A model generated the notes under the pieces. It saw nothing but the letters and a program-made list of their open reading frames with translations, was not told where the DNA came from and searched no databases. The translations under genes and the position numbers were made by a program. A stretch of DNA of 17,901 nucleotides from Clostridia bacterium. GTDB taxonomy: Bacteria > Bacillota > Clostridia > Oscillospirales > CAG-272. The number at the start of each line of letters is the position of its first letter. The first letter of the stretch is position 1. Positions 1-6,032 of the stretch are shown here, piece by piece. Location of the stretch: contig JAFTMF010000203.1 in assembly GCA_017452565.1 (NCBI GenBank), positions 1-17,901 on the forward strand. Direction: 5' to 3'.

Positions 1-948
1 AAGGAAGCCTACGGCTCGGGCACTGCCTACTATCCCTTCTTCGGTGAGGGGGAGCTGGCGGTGTTCGATAATCTCCTGCTCCGCACCGGCGGACAGGATC
101 AGAAGTACACCAACCTCATCGACGCCTACTGTGCCCGTGTGGTGGACGATCAGATGGATCTGGATATTATGAACGACCTTCCCGTTGCCGTATACGTCAA
201 CGGCGAGTATTGGGGCCTGTATTATATCCGGGACAAGATCAACTAGTCCTACGTCTACTACCGTCAGGGTATTGAGGCGGACAATTTGGATATGATTAAG
301 GGCACCAAATCCGCGCAGACCGGCTCCTACACCGCTCACAAGGAGCTGCTGGACTACATCAAAAAGCACGATCTCTCCAAGCAGGAGCATTTCGACTACG
401 TAGCAGAGCGAATCGACATCGAGGAGTGGACCAACTACTGGATCACCCAGTCCTATCTGGCCAATACCGACACCGGCAATATCCGCTTCTACTGCTCAAA
501 GGACGGGGAAGGAAAGTGGCGCTGGATTCTCTTTGATTTAGACTGGGCGCTCTTCCGCTCCACCTATAAGTGGAATATGATCGAGGAATTCATCGATCCC
601 GACGGACACGGCGTGGGCAACAGCTTCAGCACCGTGATTGCGGTGGGACTGTTCAAGAATGCGGCCTACAAGACCTATTTCATCGAGAAATACGCCGAGT
701 ATATGCACACCGTCTTTACGGTAGATCGGATGCTCACCATTCTGGACGAGATGGTGGACGAGATCGACGAAGAGATGGTTCGCCACTGCGCAAGATGGAA
801 GGCAATGTCCTACTCCACCTGGCAGAAGAGCATTACCAAGCTGGAGACTATCATCAAAGAGCGCTGGAACTACTCCAAGGGCGATTTGAAGGAGACTTTC
901 AAGCTCTCCGACGCCTATATGGCGGAATTGTTCCCCGAAGATGCATAA
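1..948 (+). pseudogene. CotH-family protein, 5'-truncated by the window and interrupted by an in-frame TAG
   Basis: The frame is open from base 1, stops at TAG 244-246, and continues in the same frame to TAA 946-948. The two halves join into one CotH-like protein. Before the stop it carries the pattern VAVYVNGEYWGLYYIRDKIN, the strand-turn segment that in CotH proteins precedes a charged residue. After the stop it carries WRWILFDLDWALF, matching the CotH D-x-D metal-binding segment. CotH proteins are atypical protein kinases that phosphorylate spore-coat or surface proteins; that role is family knowledge. A single base change (for example GAG to TAG) would explain the stop. TAG ends several intact genes here, so general amber recoding is unlikely. 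It could be a true pseudogene, a sequencing error, or a rare readthrough. A terminator hairpin follows directly. The 5' end and any signal peptide lie outside the window. Confidence 0.8.
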
Positions 949-956
949 ACGAAAAG

Positions 957-984
957 AAACCACCGACCTATGGTCGGTGGTTTT
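957..984 (+). terminator. Rho-independent terminator after the first CotH gene
   Basis: A 9-bp perfect G+C-rich stem (960-968 with 972-980), extended by three A-T pairs (957-959 with 981-983), encloses the 3-base loop TAT. It is followed by a short T run on the + strand. It starts 9 bases after the TAA at 946-948. Confidence 0.85.
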
Positions 985-1010
985 GTGATTCTGTTATGTA
1001 TGGTTATAAA

Positions 1011-1054
1011 AACGGGAGGAGCAGAAATCGAAGCGTCTGCACCCCTCCCCTACG
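1011..1054. repeat. 44-bp palindromic intergenic repeat, copy A
   Basis: This 44-bp stretch matches 1218-1261 with two mismatches. It is itself an imperfect palindrome: GGGAGG near the left end pairs with CCTCCC near the right, and an inner GCAG pairs with CTGC. It lies in a 308-bp stretch (949-1256) between two convergent genes. I see no coding gene there, only hairpins: the terminator at 957-984, this repeat, the stem at 1083-1113, the double hairpin at 1135-1167 and copy B. Such short structured repeats are common between genes in Clostridia. Confidence 0.75.
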
Positions 1055-1082
1055 GGTGCGGTGGAAAGGGGCTTGCAAAACT

Positions 1083-1113
1083 CGTAGGGGCGGATATGGA
1101 ATCCGCCCCTACG
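1083..1113. repeat. REP-like hairpin with a perfect 13-bp stem
   Basis: CGTAGGGGCGGAT (1083-1095) is the exact reverse complement of 1101-1113, with a 5-base loop. No T run follows on either strand, so it is more likely a dispersed palindromic element than a terminator. It lies between copies A and B of the 44-bp repeat. Confidence 0.7.
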
Positions 1114-1134
1114 GATGAGTACGAACACACCAAG

Positions 1135-1167
1135 GCTCTCCCTATGGGAGAGCTCCCGCGGAGCGGG
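1135..1167. repeat. Two adjacent tiny-loop hairpins
   Basis: GCTCTCCC (1135-1142) pairs perfectly with 1146-1153 around the loop TAT. Directly after it, CCCGC (1155-1159) pairs with GCGGG (1163-1167) around GGA. Two consecutive stems with 3-base loops are the same design seen at 4743-4922. No function is visible beyond structure. Confidence 0.65.
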
Positions 1168-1217
1168 TGAGAGGGTCAAACAATTCGTACCGACCTCATC
1201 TCCGTGCAGACTTCACG

Positions 1218-1261
1218 AACGGGAGGAGCAGAACGCGAAGCGTCTGCACCCCTCCCCTACG
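1218..1261. repeat. 44-bp palindromic intergenic repeat, copy B, overlapping the end of the PHP gene
   Basis: This is the second copy of the repeat at 1011-1054, in the same orientation. Its right end overlaps the last codon and the TAG stop (1257-1259) of the PHP-domain gene on the opposite strand, so the repeat appears to supply that gene's stop codon. There is no T run after the hairpin in the direction of the PHP gene, so I do not call it a terminator. Confidence 0.75.
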
Positions 1262-2102
1262 AGGTAAGCGATGCTCTCAGCGCCTCTGCGTAAGCATAGG
1301 GCACCCGCAGATTGCCTCTTCCCGAGCCCAGCGCAATGGCAGGCTTCACCGATCCGTGGAAATCGCTGCCCCCCGAGGGGAGCAGACCGAACTCGTCGGC
1401 GATCACCTGTGCAAGGGCGGTGGTTTTCTCGTCGTAATCGGAGTAGTCCACCTCCATCCCCGCAAGCCCTACGGGGATGGTCTCGGTGAGAAACTCCCGC
1501 AGACTCCCCTCGTCCAGCGTGACCAGCGGATGGGCGATCACCGCCACACCGCCGACAGAGCGGATGAAGGCGATCACCTCGGTGGCAGATACCCGTTTGG
1601 GCGGTAGGTAAAATCCTGCAGCGGGGGAGAGATGGGTCTTAAAGGCCGCATTCACCGAGGGGGTGTAGCCCATCACGGTGAGCGCCTCGGCAATGTGGGC
1701 GCGGTTCACCTGTCCGCAGGGCGTTGCCGCCTTGATGGCCTCGTAGTCCAGCAGATAGCCCGCCTCGTTCAGCGCACGGACGAGAGCAATATTGCTTTCC
1801 TCCTTCCGTCTGACCCCCTCGGCCAGCAGTTCCTGCACCTTGCCGAAGCGATCCGAGGGGATAAACAGCCCCACGATATGCACCTCTACGCCGTGGTAGT
1901 CGGCGGAAAACTCCACTCCGGGGATGGCTTCGATGCCTACCTGCTGAGCGGCATCCAAGAATCGGGGCAAGCCGGCCACGGTATTGTGGTCGCACAGAGC
2001 GATGGCGGACAGCCCGATGGCTTTGGCCTCTGCGACCAGCTCCTCGGGGGTGTACGATCCGTCGGAGAAGGTGGAATGGGTGTGAAGATCACACAATTTC
2101 AT
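1257..2102 (-). CDS. PHP-domain metal-dependent phosphoesterase
   Basis: The 281-residue product has the full set of PHP signatures. DLHTHSTFSDG (residues 5-15) gives metal ligands H7, H9 and D14. ALCDHNT (35-41) gives D38 and H39. IPGVEFS supplies the conserved glutamate, VIAHP a further histidine, and GGSDFHG near the C-terminus the D-x-H pair. The family hydrolyses phosphate esters such as 3',5'-nucleotide bisphosphates or phosphorylated small molecules; the substrate here is unknown. I chose the ATG at 2100-2102, which puts the first motif at residue 5 and has an AGGTGA ribosome site just upstream. An extension to 2192 would add 30 unrelated residues overlapping the upstream gene. It is coupled to the metallophosphoesterase gene, whose stop codon sits inside its ribosome site. 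Its TAG stop lies in a repeat, so the C-terminus may have been altered. Confidence 0.9.
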   Translation of the reverse strand: MKLCDLHTHSTFSDGSYTPEELVAEAKAIGLSAIALCDHNTVAGLPRFLDAAQQVGIEAIPGVEFSADYHGVEVHIVGLFIPSDRFGKVQELLAEGVRRKEESNIALVRALNEAGYLLDYEAIKAATPCGQVNRAHIAEALTVMGYTPSVNAAFKTHLSPAAGFYLPPKRVSATEVIAFIRSVGGVAVIAHPLVTLDEGSLREFLTETIPVGLAGMEVDYSDYDEKTTALAQVIADEFGLLPSGGSDFHGSVKPAIALGSGRGNLRVPYAYAEALRASLTS

Positions 2103-2106
2103 AAAA

Positions 2107-2112
2107 TCACCT
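2107..2112 (-). promoter_or_regulatory. Ribosome binding site of the PHP gene, overlapping the upstream stop codon
   Basis: On the - strand AGGTGA contains the TGA stop (2107-2109) of the metallophosphoesterase gene and lies four bases before the ATG at 2100-2102. This fixes the PHP start and implies translational coupling. Confidence 0.75.
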
Positions 2113-2718
2113 GAGCTTTTCCATGGTAGATTGCAGCGCTGCCCACTCTTCTTCGGTGTAGGTGCGCTGGTAAAAGGCGGTGTTGTTGGCAACCAGTTCC
2201 TCCAGTGTTACCGGTTGGAAGTGGTTGATATCCACACCGGCGTTGAACTGGCATTTGACCAGCGGAAACAGCTGTGCCGCGATAGCTTCGGTGCGGTCAT
2301 TGTGGATGTGTCCGCAAATAGACAGCGACTGCGCGAAAAAGTGACTGCGATTCCACGCCAGCTGAGGGAAGTGACTCAGATGCACCTCAATCCCGTTCTT
2401 CTTGTAGGAGTAGGCAGGATACACCCCCACGAAATAGCGTGCAATCTCTTCTTCGCTCAGCTTTTTCAGCCAGCTGTCGTCGTGATTGCCGATAATCAGA
2501 ATCTTCCGAGGCTTGATGGCCTCCAAAAACTCGGTGGGCGGTGTCTGACTGCGGAAAGAGAAGTCTCCCACGATGTACAGGAGATCTTTCCGTGTCATTT
2601 TGCAGTTGATATTGTCAATGATGGTGCGATTCATCTCTTCGATGGTCGCAAATTGTGGACGGCACTGACCGAGGATATTCGCGTGCCCGAAATGGGTGTC
2701 TGCAATGAACATTTCCAT
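2107..2718 (-). CDS. Calcineurin-like metallophosphoesterase
   Basis: The 203-residue product has all five blocks of the calcineurin-like fold: FIADTHFGH (D7, H9, H12), IVGDFSF (D52), IIGNHDD (N78, H79), LSHFP (H116) and CGHIHN (H137, H139). These bind the dinuclear metal centre. The short single-domain layout resembles small uncharacterised bacterial phosphoesterases (COG4186-like); the substrate is unknown. The start at ATG 2716-2718 is preferred over the longer frame to 2769, because AAAGGAG lies at normal spacing before it and the first motif begins at residue 4. Transcription comes from the promoter at 2786-2814, and the PHP gene follows after a 4-base gap. Two phosphoesterases in one small operon suggests nucleotide or phosphoester turnover, but that is inference. 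Confidence 0.9.
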   Translation of the reverse strand: MEMFIADTHFGHANILGQCRPQFATIEEMNRTIIDNINCKMTRKDLLYIVGDFSFRSQTPPTEFLEAIKPRKILIIGNHDDSWLKKLSEEEIARYFVGVYPAYSYKKNGIEVHLSHFPQLAWNRSHFFAQSLSICGHIHNDRTEAIAAQLFPLVKCQFNAGVDINHFQPVTLEELVANNTAFYQRTYTEEEWAALQSTMEKLR

Positions 2719-2785
2719 AGAAATCTCTCCTTTTCTGAAAAAATATAGTATAGTTGCATTGTCTGACAATCAGGATAACTTAAAT

Positions 2786-2814
2786 AGTATAGCACAAATC
2801 GGAGCAAAAGTAAA
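2786..2814 (-). promoter_or_regulatory. Sigma-A promoter of the metallophosphoesterase-PHP operon
   Basis: On the - strand, TTTACT (2809-2814) is separated by 17 bases from TATACT (2786-2791). TG precedes the -10 box by one base, giving an extended -10. The expected transcription start is about 60 bases upstream of the ATG at 2716-2718. It diverges from the CotH promoter at 2907-2935. Confidence 0.7.
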
Positions 2815-2906
2815 GCCCTTTCGGTGACGATCGGGGGATATTGCGCGATAGGGTGCGATTCTGCACAAATCCAATACTTCCGCCTCCTTTTTCAGCGAAA
2901 TCTGCC

Positions 2907-2935
2907 TTGACGGTCTTGGAAATTTGCGGTATACT
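2907..2935 (+). promoter_or_regulatory. Sigma-A promoter of the CotH lipoprotein gene
   Basis: TTGACG (2907-2912), a 17-base spacer and TATACT (2930-2935) closely match the housekeeping consensus. They lie 35 bases before the ATG at 2971. The match to sigma-A suggests vegetative rather than strictly sporulation-specific expression of this CotH protein. Confidence 0.8.
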
Positions 2936-2970
2936 GATAAAAATGGCAGTTTTGCCGATTCAAACGAAAG

Positions 2971-4626
2971 ATGGATATGCACTTGAAATCAAAGATTATC
3001 ATAGCGGCGCTCACTCTTTTGGCCGCACTTCTTCTGACTGTAGGCTGCAAGGACAGTGGCGCCAAGGAAAGTCAGGCTTTTGCCACCGTCACCACCGCTC
3101 CCGCCGTTACCACCGTTCCCGAACAGCCTGCCCCTGACGCCCACTATTGCACCGTCACCGAAAACGCAACGGGCAGAGAAATCGCCGCTCTCCTGCAGGG
3201 GGAGGAGTATCGCTTCTATCTCCCCGGCGGCGTAGATCCCACCGCCCTCACGTTGAACTGCATTATCGGAGAGGACTATACCGTAACGGTGCGTGGAAAA
3301 GAGTTTACCGAAAGTCAGCAGTTTCGTATCAATATTGCCGAAACGCCCCGGCTGACGGTCACCTTCACCTCCGGGGAGGGGGAGAAAACCACCTGTCACT
3401 ACACCTTCCTCTCCTCTTCTGCCAATATCCTCTGTCTGGATATCGACGAGTCCAAGGGCCCGATTTCGGCGATGCATCGGGATAAGAACCACGAAACCTA
3501 TTGCTACGGCAGCCTCACCTACGTGGCCGAGGAGGGAATGTACAGCTTCGATTCCTCCTTCTCTCTGAAGGGAAGGGGCAACGCCACTTGGGACGATGAG
3601 AAAAAAGGCTACGCTCTGAAGCTTTACGAGAACGACTCCTACGAGGACAAAAACAAAGTCTCGGTATCGGGAATGGGAGCGTCGGCAAACTGGGTGCTGC
3701 TGGCCAATCATCGGGATCGCACCCTGATCCGCAATGCCCTTGCCCAAACCCTTGCCGCCAAGCTGGGGATGGAAAACGCCGTAAAGTTCGTCTTCGTGGA
3801 CGTTTATATGAACGGCGAATATCTGGGACTTTATAATCTGATGCAGAAGGTAGAGAGCGGCAAAGCACAGGTTGACATTGACGAAGCCGAGGCCGATAAT
3901 CTGAAGGGCGGCTATCTGCTGGAGTTTGACAACTATACCGACAGCCCGCAGATCACGCTGGACAAAAGCGGAATGCAGGTGACGGTAAAGTCTCCCGACG
4001 ATTTGGAGAGCTATACCGCCATCGAGAATCTGCTGAACGAAGCGGAAACGGCCATCCTTGCCGAGGACGGCCGCCATCCCCGAACAGGGAAGTATTGGTA
4101 CGATTATCTGGACAAAGAATCCTTCGCCATTCTGTGGATGGTGCGGGAATACACCATGGACAACGACGCTACCGTGAACTTCCGCTTCTACTACGATCCT
4201 GCCGACGGCCTCCTCCACGCAGGCCCCGCTTGGGATTTCGACAATGCTATGGCGCGCAACAACGGCGTCTTTGCCGATCCCACCTATCCGCTCATCGAGA
4301 GCGGTCACCGCAATAAAGCCTGCTGGCTGCGGAAGCTGATGAAGTTCGACGAGTTCAACGAGGAAATCGTCCGCCTGTATCAAAAGAACCGCCGACTGTT
4401 CACCACCTCTCACGATCAGTCCATCTATGCGCTGGCATTTACCTTGCAGAAGGAGCTGGACTACTCCATCGGGCAAAATTTCACCGTTTGGGAGAAGCAG
4501 CTGGCCAACAAGAGCTGGAACTATCCCGGCGAGCCCACCTACGAAGCGCATTTTGCCATCCTCACCGACTTCCTCGAGGGGCGCAACGAATTCTGGAGCG
4601 AGTATATCCCCGCTCTTGTGGAATAG
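2971..4626 (+). CDS. CotH-family lipoprotein (atypical kinase-like surface protein)
   Basis: The product has 551 residues. The N-terminus has lysines, a hydrophobic stretch (about 9-22) and a cysteine at 26 in the context LLTVGC, consistent with a lipoprotein signal peptide and surface anchoring. A short Thr/Ala/Pro-rich linker and a small beta-rich region follow, then the CotH domain from about residue 150 to 540. Its marks are KGRGNATW (about 199), KGYALKL, WVLLANHRDRTLIRN, VFVDVYMNGEYLGLYNL and AWDFDNAMA with D422 and D424. CotH proteins phosphorylate spore-coat or secreted partners; the target here is unknown. No strong ribosome site precedes ATG 2971, and ATG 2977 is an alternative start. 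A terminator-type hairpin follows at 4642-4671. It resembles the broken CotH gene at 1-948 in family and motifs, but the two are not close copies. Confidence 0.88.
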   Translation: MDMHLKSKIIIAALTLLAALLLTVGCKDSGAKESQAFATVTTAPAVTTVPEQPAPDAHYCTVTENATGREIAALLQGEEYRFYLPGGVDPTALTLNCIIGEDYTVTVRGKEFTESQQFRINIAETPRLTVTFTSGEGEKTTCHYTFLSSSANILCLDIDESKGPISAMHRDKNHETYCYGSLTYVAEEGMYSFDSSFSLKGRGNATWDDEKKGYALKLYENDSYEDKNKVSVSGMGASANWVLLANHRDRTLIRNALAQTLAAKLGMENAVKFVFVDVYMNGEYLGLYNLMQKVESGKAQVDIDEAEADNLKGGYLLEFDNYTDSPQITLDKSGMQVTVKSPDDLESYTAIENLLNEAETAILAEDGRHPRTGKYWYDYLDKESFAILWMVREYTMDNDATVNFRFYYDPADGLLHAGPAWDFDNAMARNNGVFADPTYPLIESGHRNKACWLRKLMKFDEFNEEIVRLYQKNRRLFTTSHDQSIYALAFTLQKELDYSIGQNFTVWEKQLANKSWNYPGEPTYEAHFAILTDFLEGRNEFWSEYIPALVE

Positions 4627-4641
4627 ACAATGAAAAGAATG

Positions 4642-4671
4642 AACTCCCACCTTCACGAAGGTGGGAGTTTT
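4642..4671 (+). terminator. Terminator hairpin after the CotH lipoprotein gene (copy 1 of a 31-bp repeat)
   Basis: The stem AACTCCCACCTT pairs with the complementary AAGGTGGGAGTT around a short CACG-centred loop, followed by TTTT. It starts 15 bases after the TAG stop. The 31 bases 4641-4671 recur identically at 4979-5009. Confidence 0.85.
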
Positions 4672-4675
4672 AGCG

Positions 4676-4973
4676 TGTCGAAAAAGTATTCATTAGAAAG
4701 ACGCATTAGCAATATGCACAAACCAAAGCCTTCCCCTACGATGTAGTTCGCCGTAGGCGAACTACGGCAGTTCCGCATAGCGGAACTGCACGGAAGAGTG
4801 GCTATAGTTGCGCTTTGCGCAACTATTACGTAGGCGTGACGGAAGAGGTCTACCGCACAAAATACTACGAATACCTCTCCCGTCTCGGACTTCGTCCGAG
4901 CCACCCTCCCCAGAGGGGAGGGCTCTTTTGTGCAATATCACAAACCGCTTATTTTATTATGACTTTTTTGACA
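4676..4973. mobile_element. Candidate MITE-like element: inverted ends plus five tiny-loop hairpins
   Basis: The ends TGTCGAAAAAGT (4676-4687) and, on the opposite strand, TGTCAAAAAAGT (4962-4973) are inverted repeats matching at 11 of 12 bases. Between them lie five perfect hairpins, each with a 3-base loop: 4743-4765, 4767-4789 and 4804-4826 (10-bp stems), 4884-4900 (7-bp) and 4904-4922 (8-bp). No open frame of its own is convincing, so any movement would need a transposase supplied elsewhere. The gene-free stretch 4627-5018 is fully occupied by this block and the two flanking terminators. That it is mobile is inference; it could also be a structured RNA. Confidence 0.5.
4743..4826. repeat. 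Three related 10-bp hairpins with compensating base changes
   Basis: The left arms GTAGTTCGCC, GCAGTTCCGC and ATAGTTGCGC share an AGTT core followed by G/C-rich bases. Each is matched perfectly by its own right arm across a 3-base loop. The arms differ from each other yet stay complementary, so the pairing appears to be maintained. Confidence 0.75.
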
Positions 4974-4979
4974 GACTGG

Positions 4980-5009
4980 AACTCCCACCTTCACGAAGGT
5001 GGGAGTTTT
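4980..5009 (+). terminator. Second copy of the 31-bp terminator hairpin
   Basis: It is identical to 4642-4671 and followed by TTTTGCTTGTCTGTT on the + strand. It lies just past the stop of the - strand gene at 5019, but the T run is on the wrong side for that gene; in that direction the stem is followed by few T residues. Outer bases ACAGAC (4971-4976) and GTCTGT (5013-5018) extend the symmetry. It may stop transcription weakly from both sides. Confidence 0.6.
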
Positions 5010-5018
5010 GCTTGTCTG

Positions 5019-5903
5019 TTACTGTGCCGCCCCTTCAAAGGTGACGGTGTGCGCCCACTGAGAGATCTCGTCCCGATACTCCTCGACGTTATCCTTTTCG
5101 GTGATGAAGTCCACGTACCAGAAGGCATCGTCGGATTTGTAAATGTAAGTGATGTAGGTGAAGTATTTGCGATCGAAAATCTCGTCAAAGACGTAGTAGT
5201 ACAGATCGCCGTCCTTTTCCAGTTGGGACCGTGCGGTTTCCGCATTGGTCTTTATCAGTCCCCAACCGTATTCCTCCAGCGTAACATCAGCAACCGACTC
5301 GCCGGGCTTCTGCCCGTAGGGATCGCGGAAGGTGCCTACCATTATCTCCAGAGTCTCAGACTCGTAGAAGGCCACGTAATTGCCGGGGTCTACGTCCTTG
5401 AACTGATTGGTCAGAGTCAGCGTCAGCCCGTCCTTGGTAAAGGCCTTCTCCTTGACGGCGAACAGATTGAAATCCAAATTAGAAACCAAACCGATGACCA
5501 CGCCCAAAATCAGTGCGGCGATGAGGATCCAAAGCCCCTTTTTGCCGCCCTTTTTGCGGTTTGCCAGCACGTCCTCGTCGGTGACGCCGTCGAAGCGGAA
5601 GGGATTGCCCGCGCCGGGATTGTAATGGTTGCGGCCGGTAAGCGAAACGTCCTCGGTGCCTGCGGGGAGATTATAGTAATCGTTGCAATAGTTTTTGCTT
5701 GCCTGATCCATAATGACGAAGATCTTAGCGGCCTCCTCGCTGATATGGAGGGATTTTGCCTCGCCGTTTTTCAGATCGAACAGCTTTCGGCAGGGGACTT
5801 CATTGATCACCGTATCGAAGCGCTCGTGATCCTCGATATAGACCTGCACCTTCATCAGACAGCCGACAAAGGATTTGGTTCGTTGAATGGTTAAATTGCG
5901 CAT
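5019..5903 (-). CDS. Hypothetical single-pass membrane protein
   Basis: The 294-residue product has three parts. Residues 1-106 form a cytoplasmic domain starting MRNLTIQRTKSFVGC, of a type recurring in Clostridia that I cannot assign a function. Residues 107-122 are charged (RKKGGKK) and are followed by one membrane segment (about 123-141, GLWILIAALILGVVIGLV). Residues 145-294 are probably extracytoplasmic and mixed alpha/beta. The positive charges before the membrane segment predict N-in, C-out topology. The start at ATG 5901-5903 is set by GAGGTGAT just upstream; the frame could extend to 5972, but that would run back through the promoter. It has its own promoter (5922-5950), beyond the terminator of the upstream gene cluster, so it is transcribed separately. 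A role with the cluster is possible but unproven. Confidence 0.8.
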   Translation of the reverse strand: MRNLTIQRTKSFVGCLMKVQVYIEDHERFDTVINEVPCRKLFDLKNGEAKSLHISEEAAKIFVIMDQASKNYCNDYYNLPAGTEDVSLTGRNHYNPGAGNPFRFDGVTDEDVLANRKKGGKKGLWILIAALILGVVIGLVSNLDFNLFAVKEKAFTKDGLTLTLTNQFKDVDPGNYVAFYESETLEIMVGTFRDPYGQKPGESVADVTLEEYGWGLIKTNAETARSQLEKDGDLYYYVFDEIFDRKYFTYITYIYKSDDAFWYVDFITEKDNVEEYRDEISQWAHTVTFEGAAQ

Positions 5904-5921
5904 AGATATCACCTCGATTGT

Positions 5922-5950
5922 ATTGTAACAGAAAGTCAGCAAAATGTCAA
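5922..5950 (-). promoter_or_regulatory. Near-consensus sigma-A promoter of the membrane protein gene
   Basis: On the - strand, TTGACA (5945-5950), a 17-base spacer and TACAAT (5922-5927) lie directly before the ribosome site and ATG 5901-5903. The leader would be very short. It sits just downstream of the terminator at 5971-6004. Confidence 0.85.
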
Positions 5951-5970
5951 GGATTTCCGCCCATTTCCGC

Positions 5971-6004
5971 AAAAAGCTCCCCTGCCCGATGGCAGGGGAG
6001 CTTT
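5971..6004 (-). terminator. Rho-independent terminator of the large - strand cluster
   Basis: A 14-bp perfect stem (5973-5986 with 5991-6004) has a 4-base loop and is followed on the - strand by TTTTT (5975-5971). It begins 28 bases past the stop codon of the RCC1-like gene and marks the end of the operon. Confidence 0.92.
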
Positions 6005-6032
6005 GCTTGTGTCTGACATTTGCAGGTGCCTT

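Noticed and set aside
244..246. General amber recoding (TAG read as an amino acid)
   Set aside because: TAG ends the PHP, CotH lipoprotein and AAA+ genes at the expected places, so it works as a stop here.
985..1256. CRISPR array or tRNA in the repeat-rich gap
   Set aside because: The repeats are only two copies of 44 bp plus unrelated hairpins, with no regular spacers, and no tRNA cloverleaf is visible.
2103..2192. Longer N-terminus for the PHP protein
   Set aside because: The 30 extra residues overlap the metallophosphoesterase gene and lie before a good ribosome site and a family-typical start at 2102.
2742..2769. A second candidate - strand promoter, TTGTCA-16-TATATT, nearer the metallophosphoesterase gene
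   Set aside because: It is possible but weaker than the extended -10 promoter at 2786-2814, so I did not list it as a feature.
2989..4656. A 555-codon - strand open frame over the CotH lipoprotein gene
   Set aside because: It is a mirror of codon bias in the + strand gene; the + strand has a promoter, signal peptide and CotH motifs.
4815..5894. A 359-codon + strand open frame across the hairpin block and the membrane protein gene
   Set aside because: It starts inside a hairpin and is antisense to a gene with a promoter and ribosome site; no domain is recognised.
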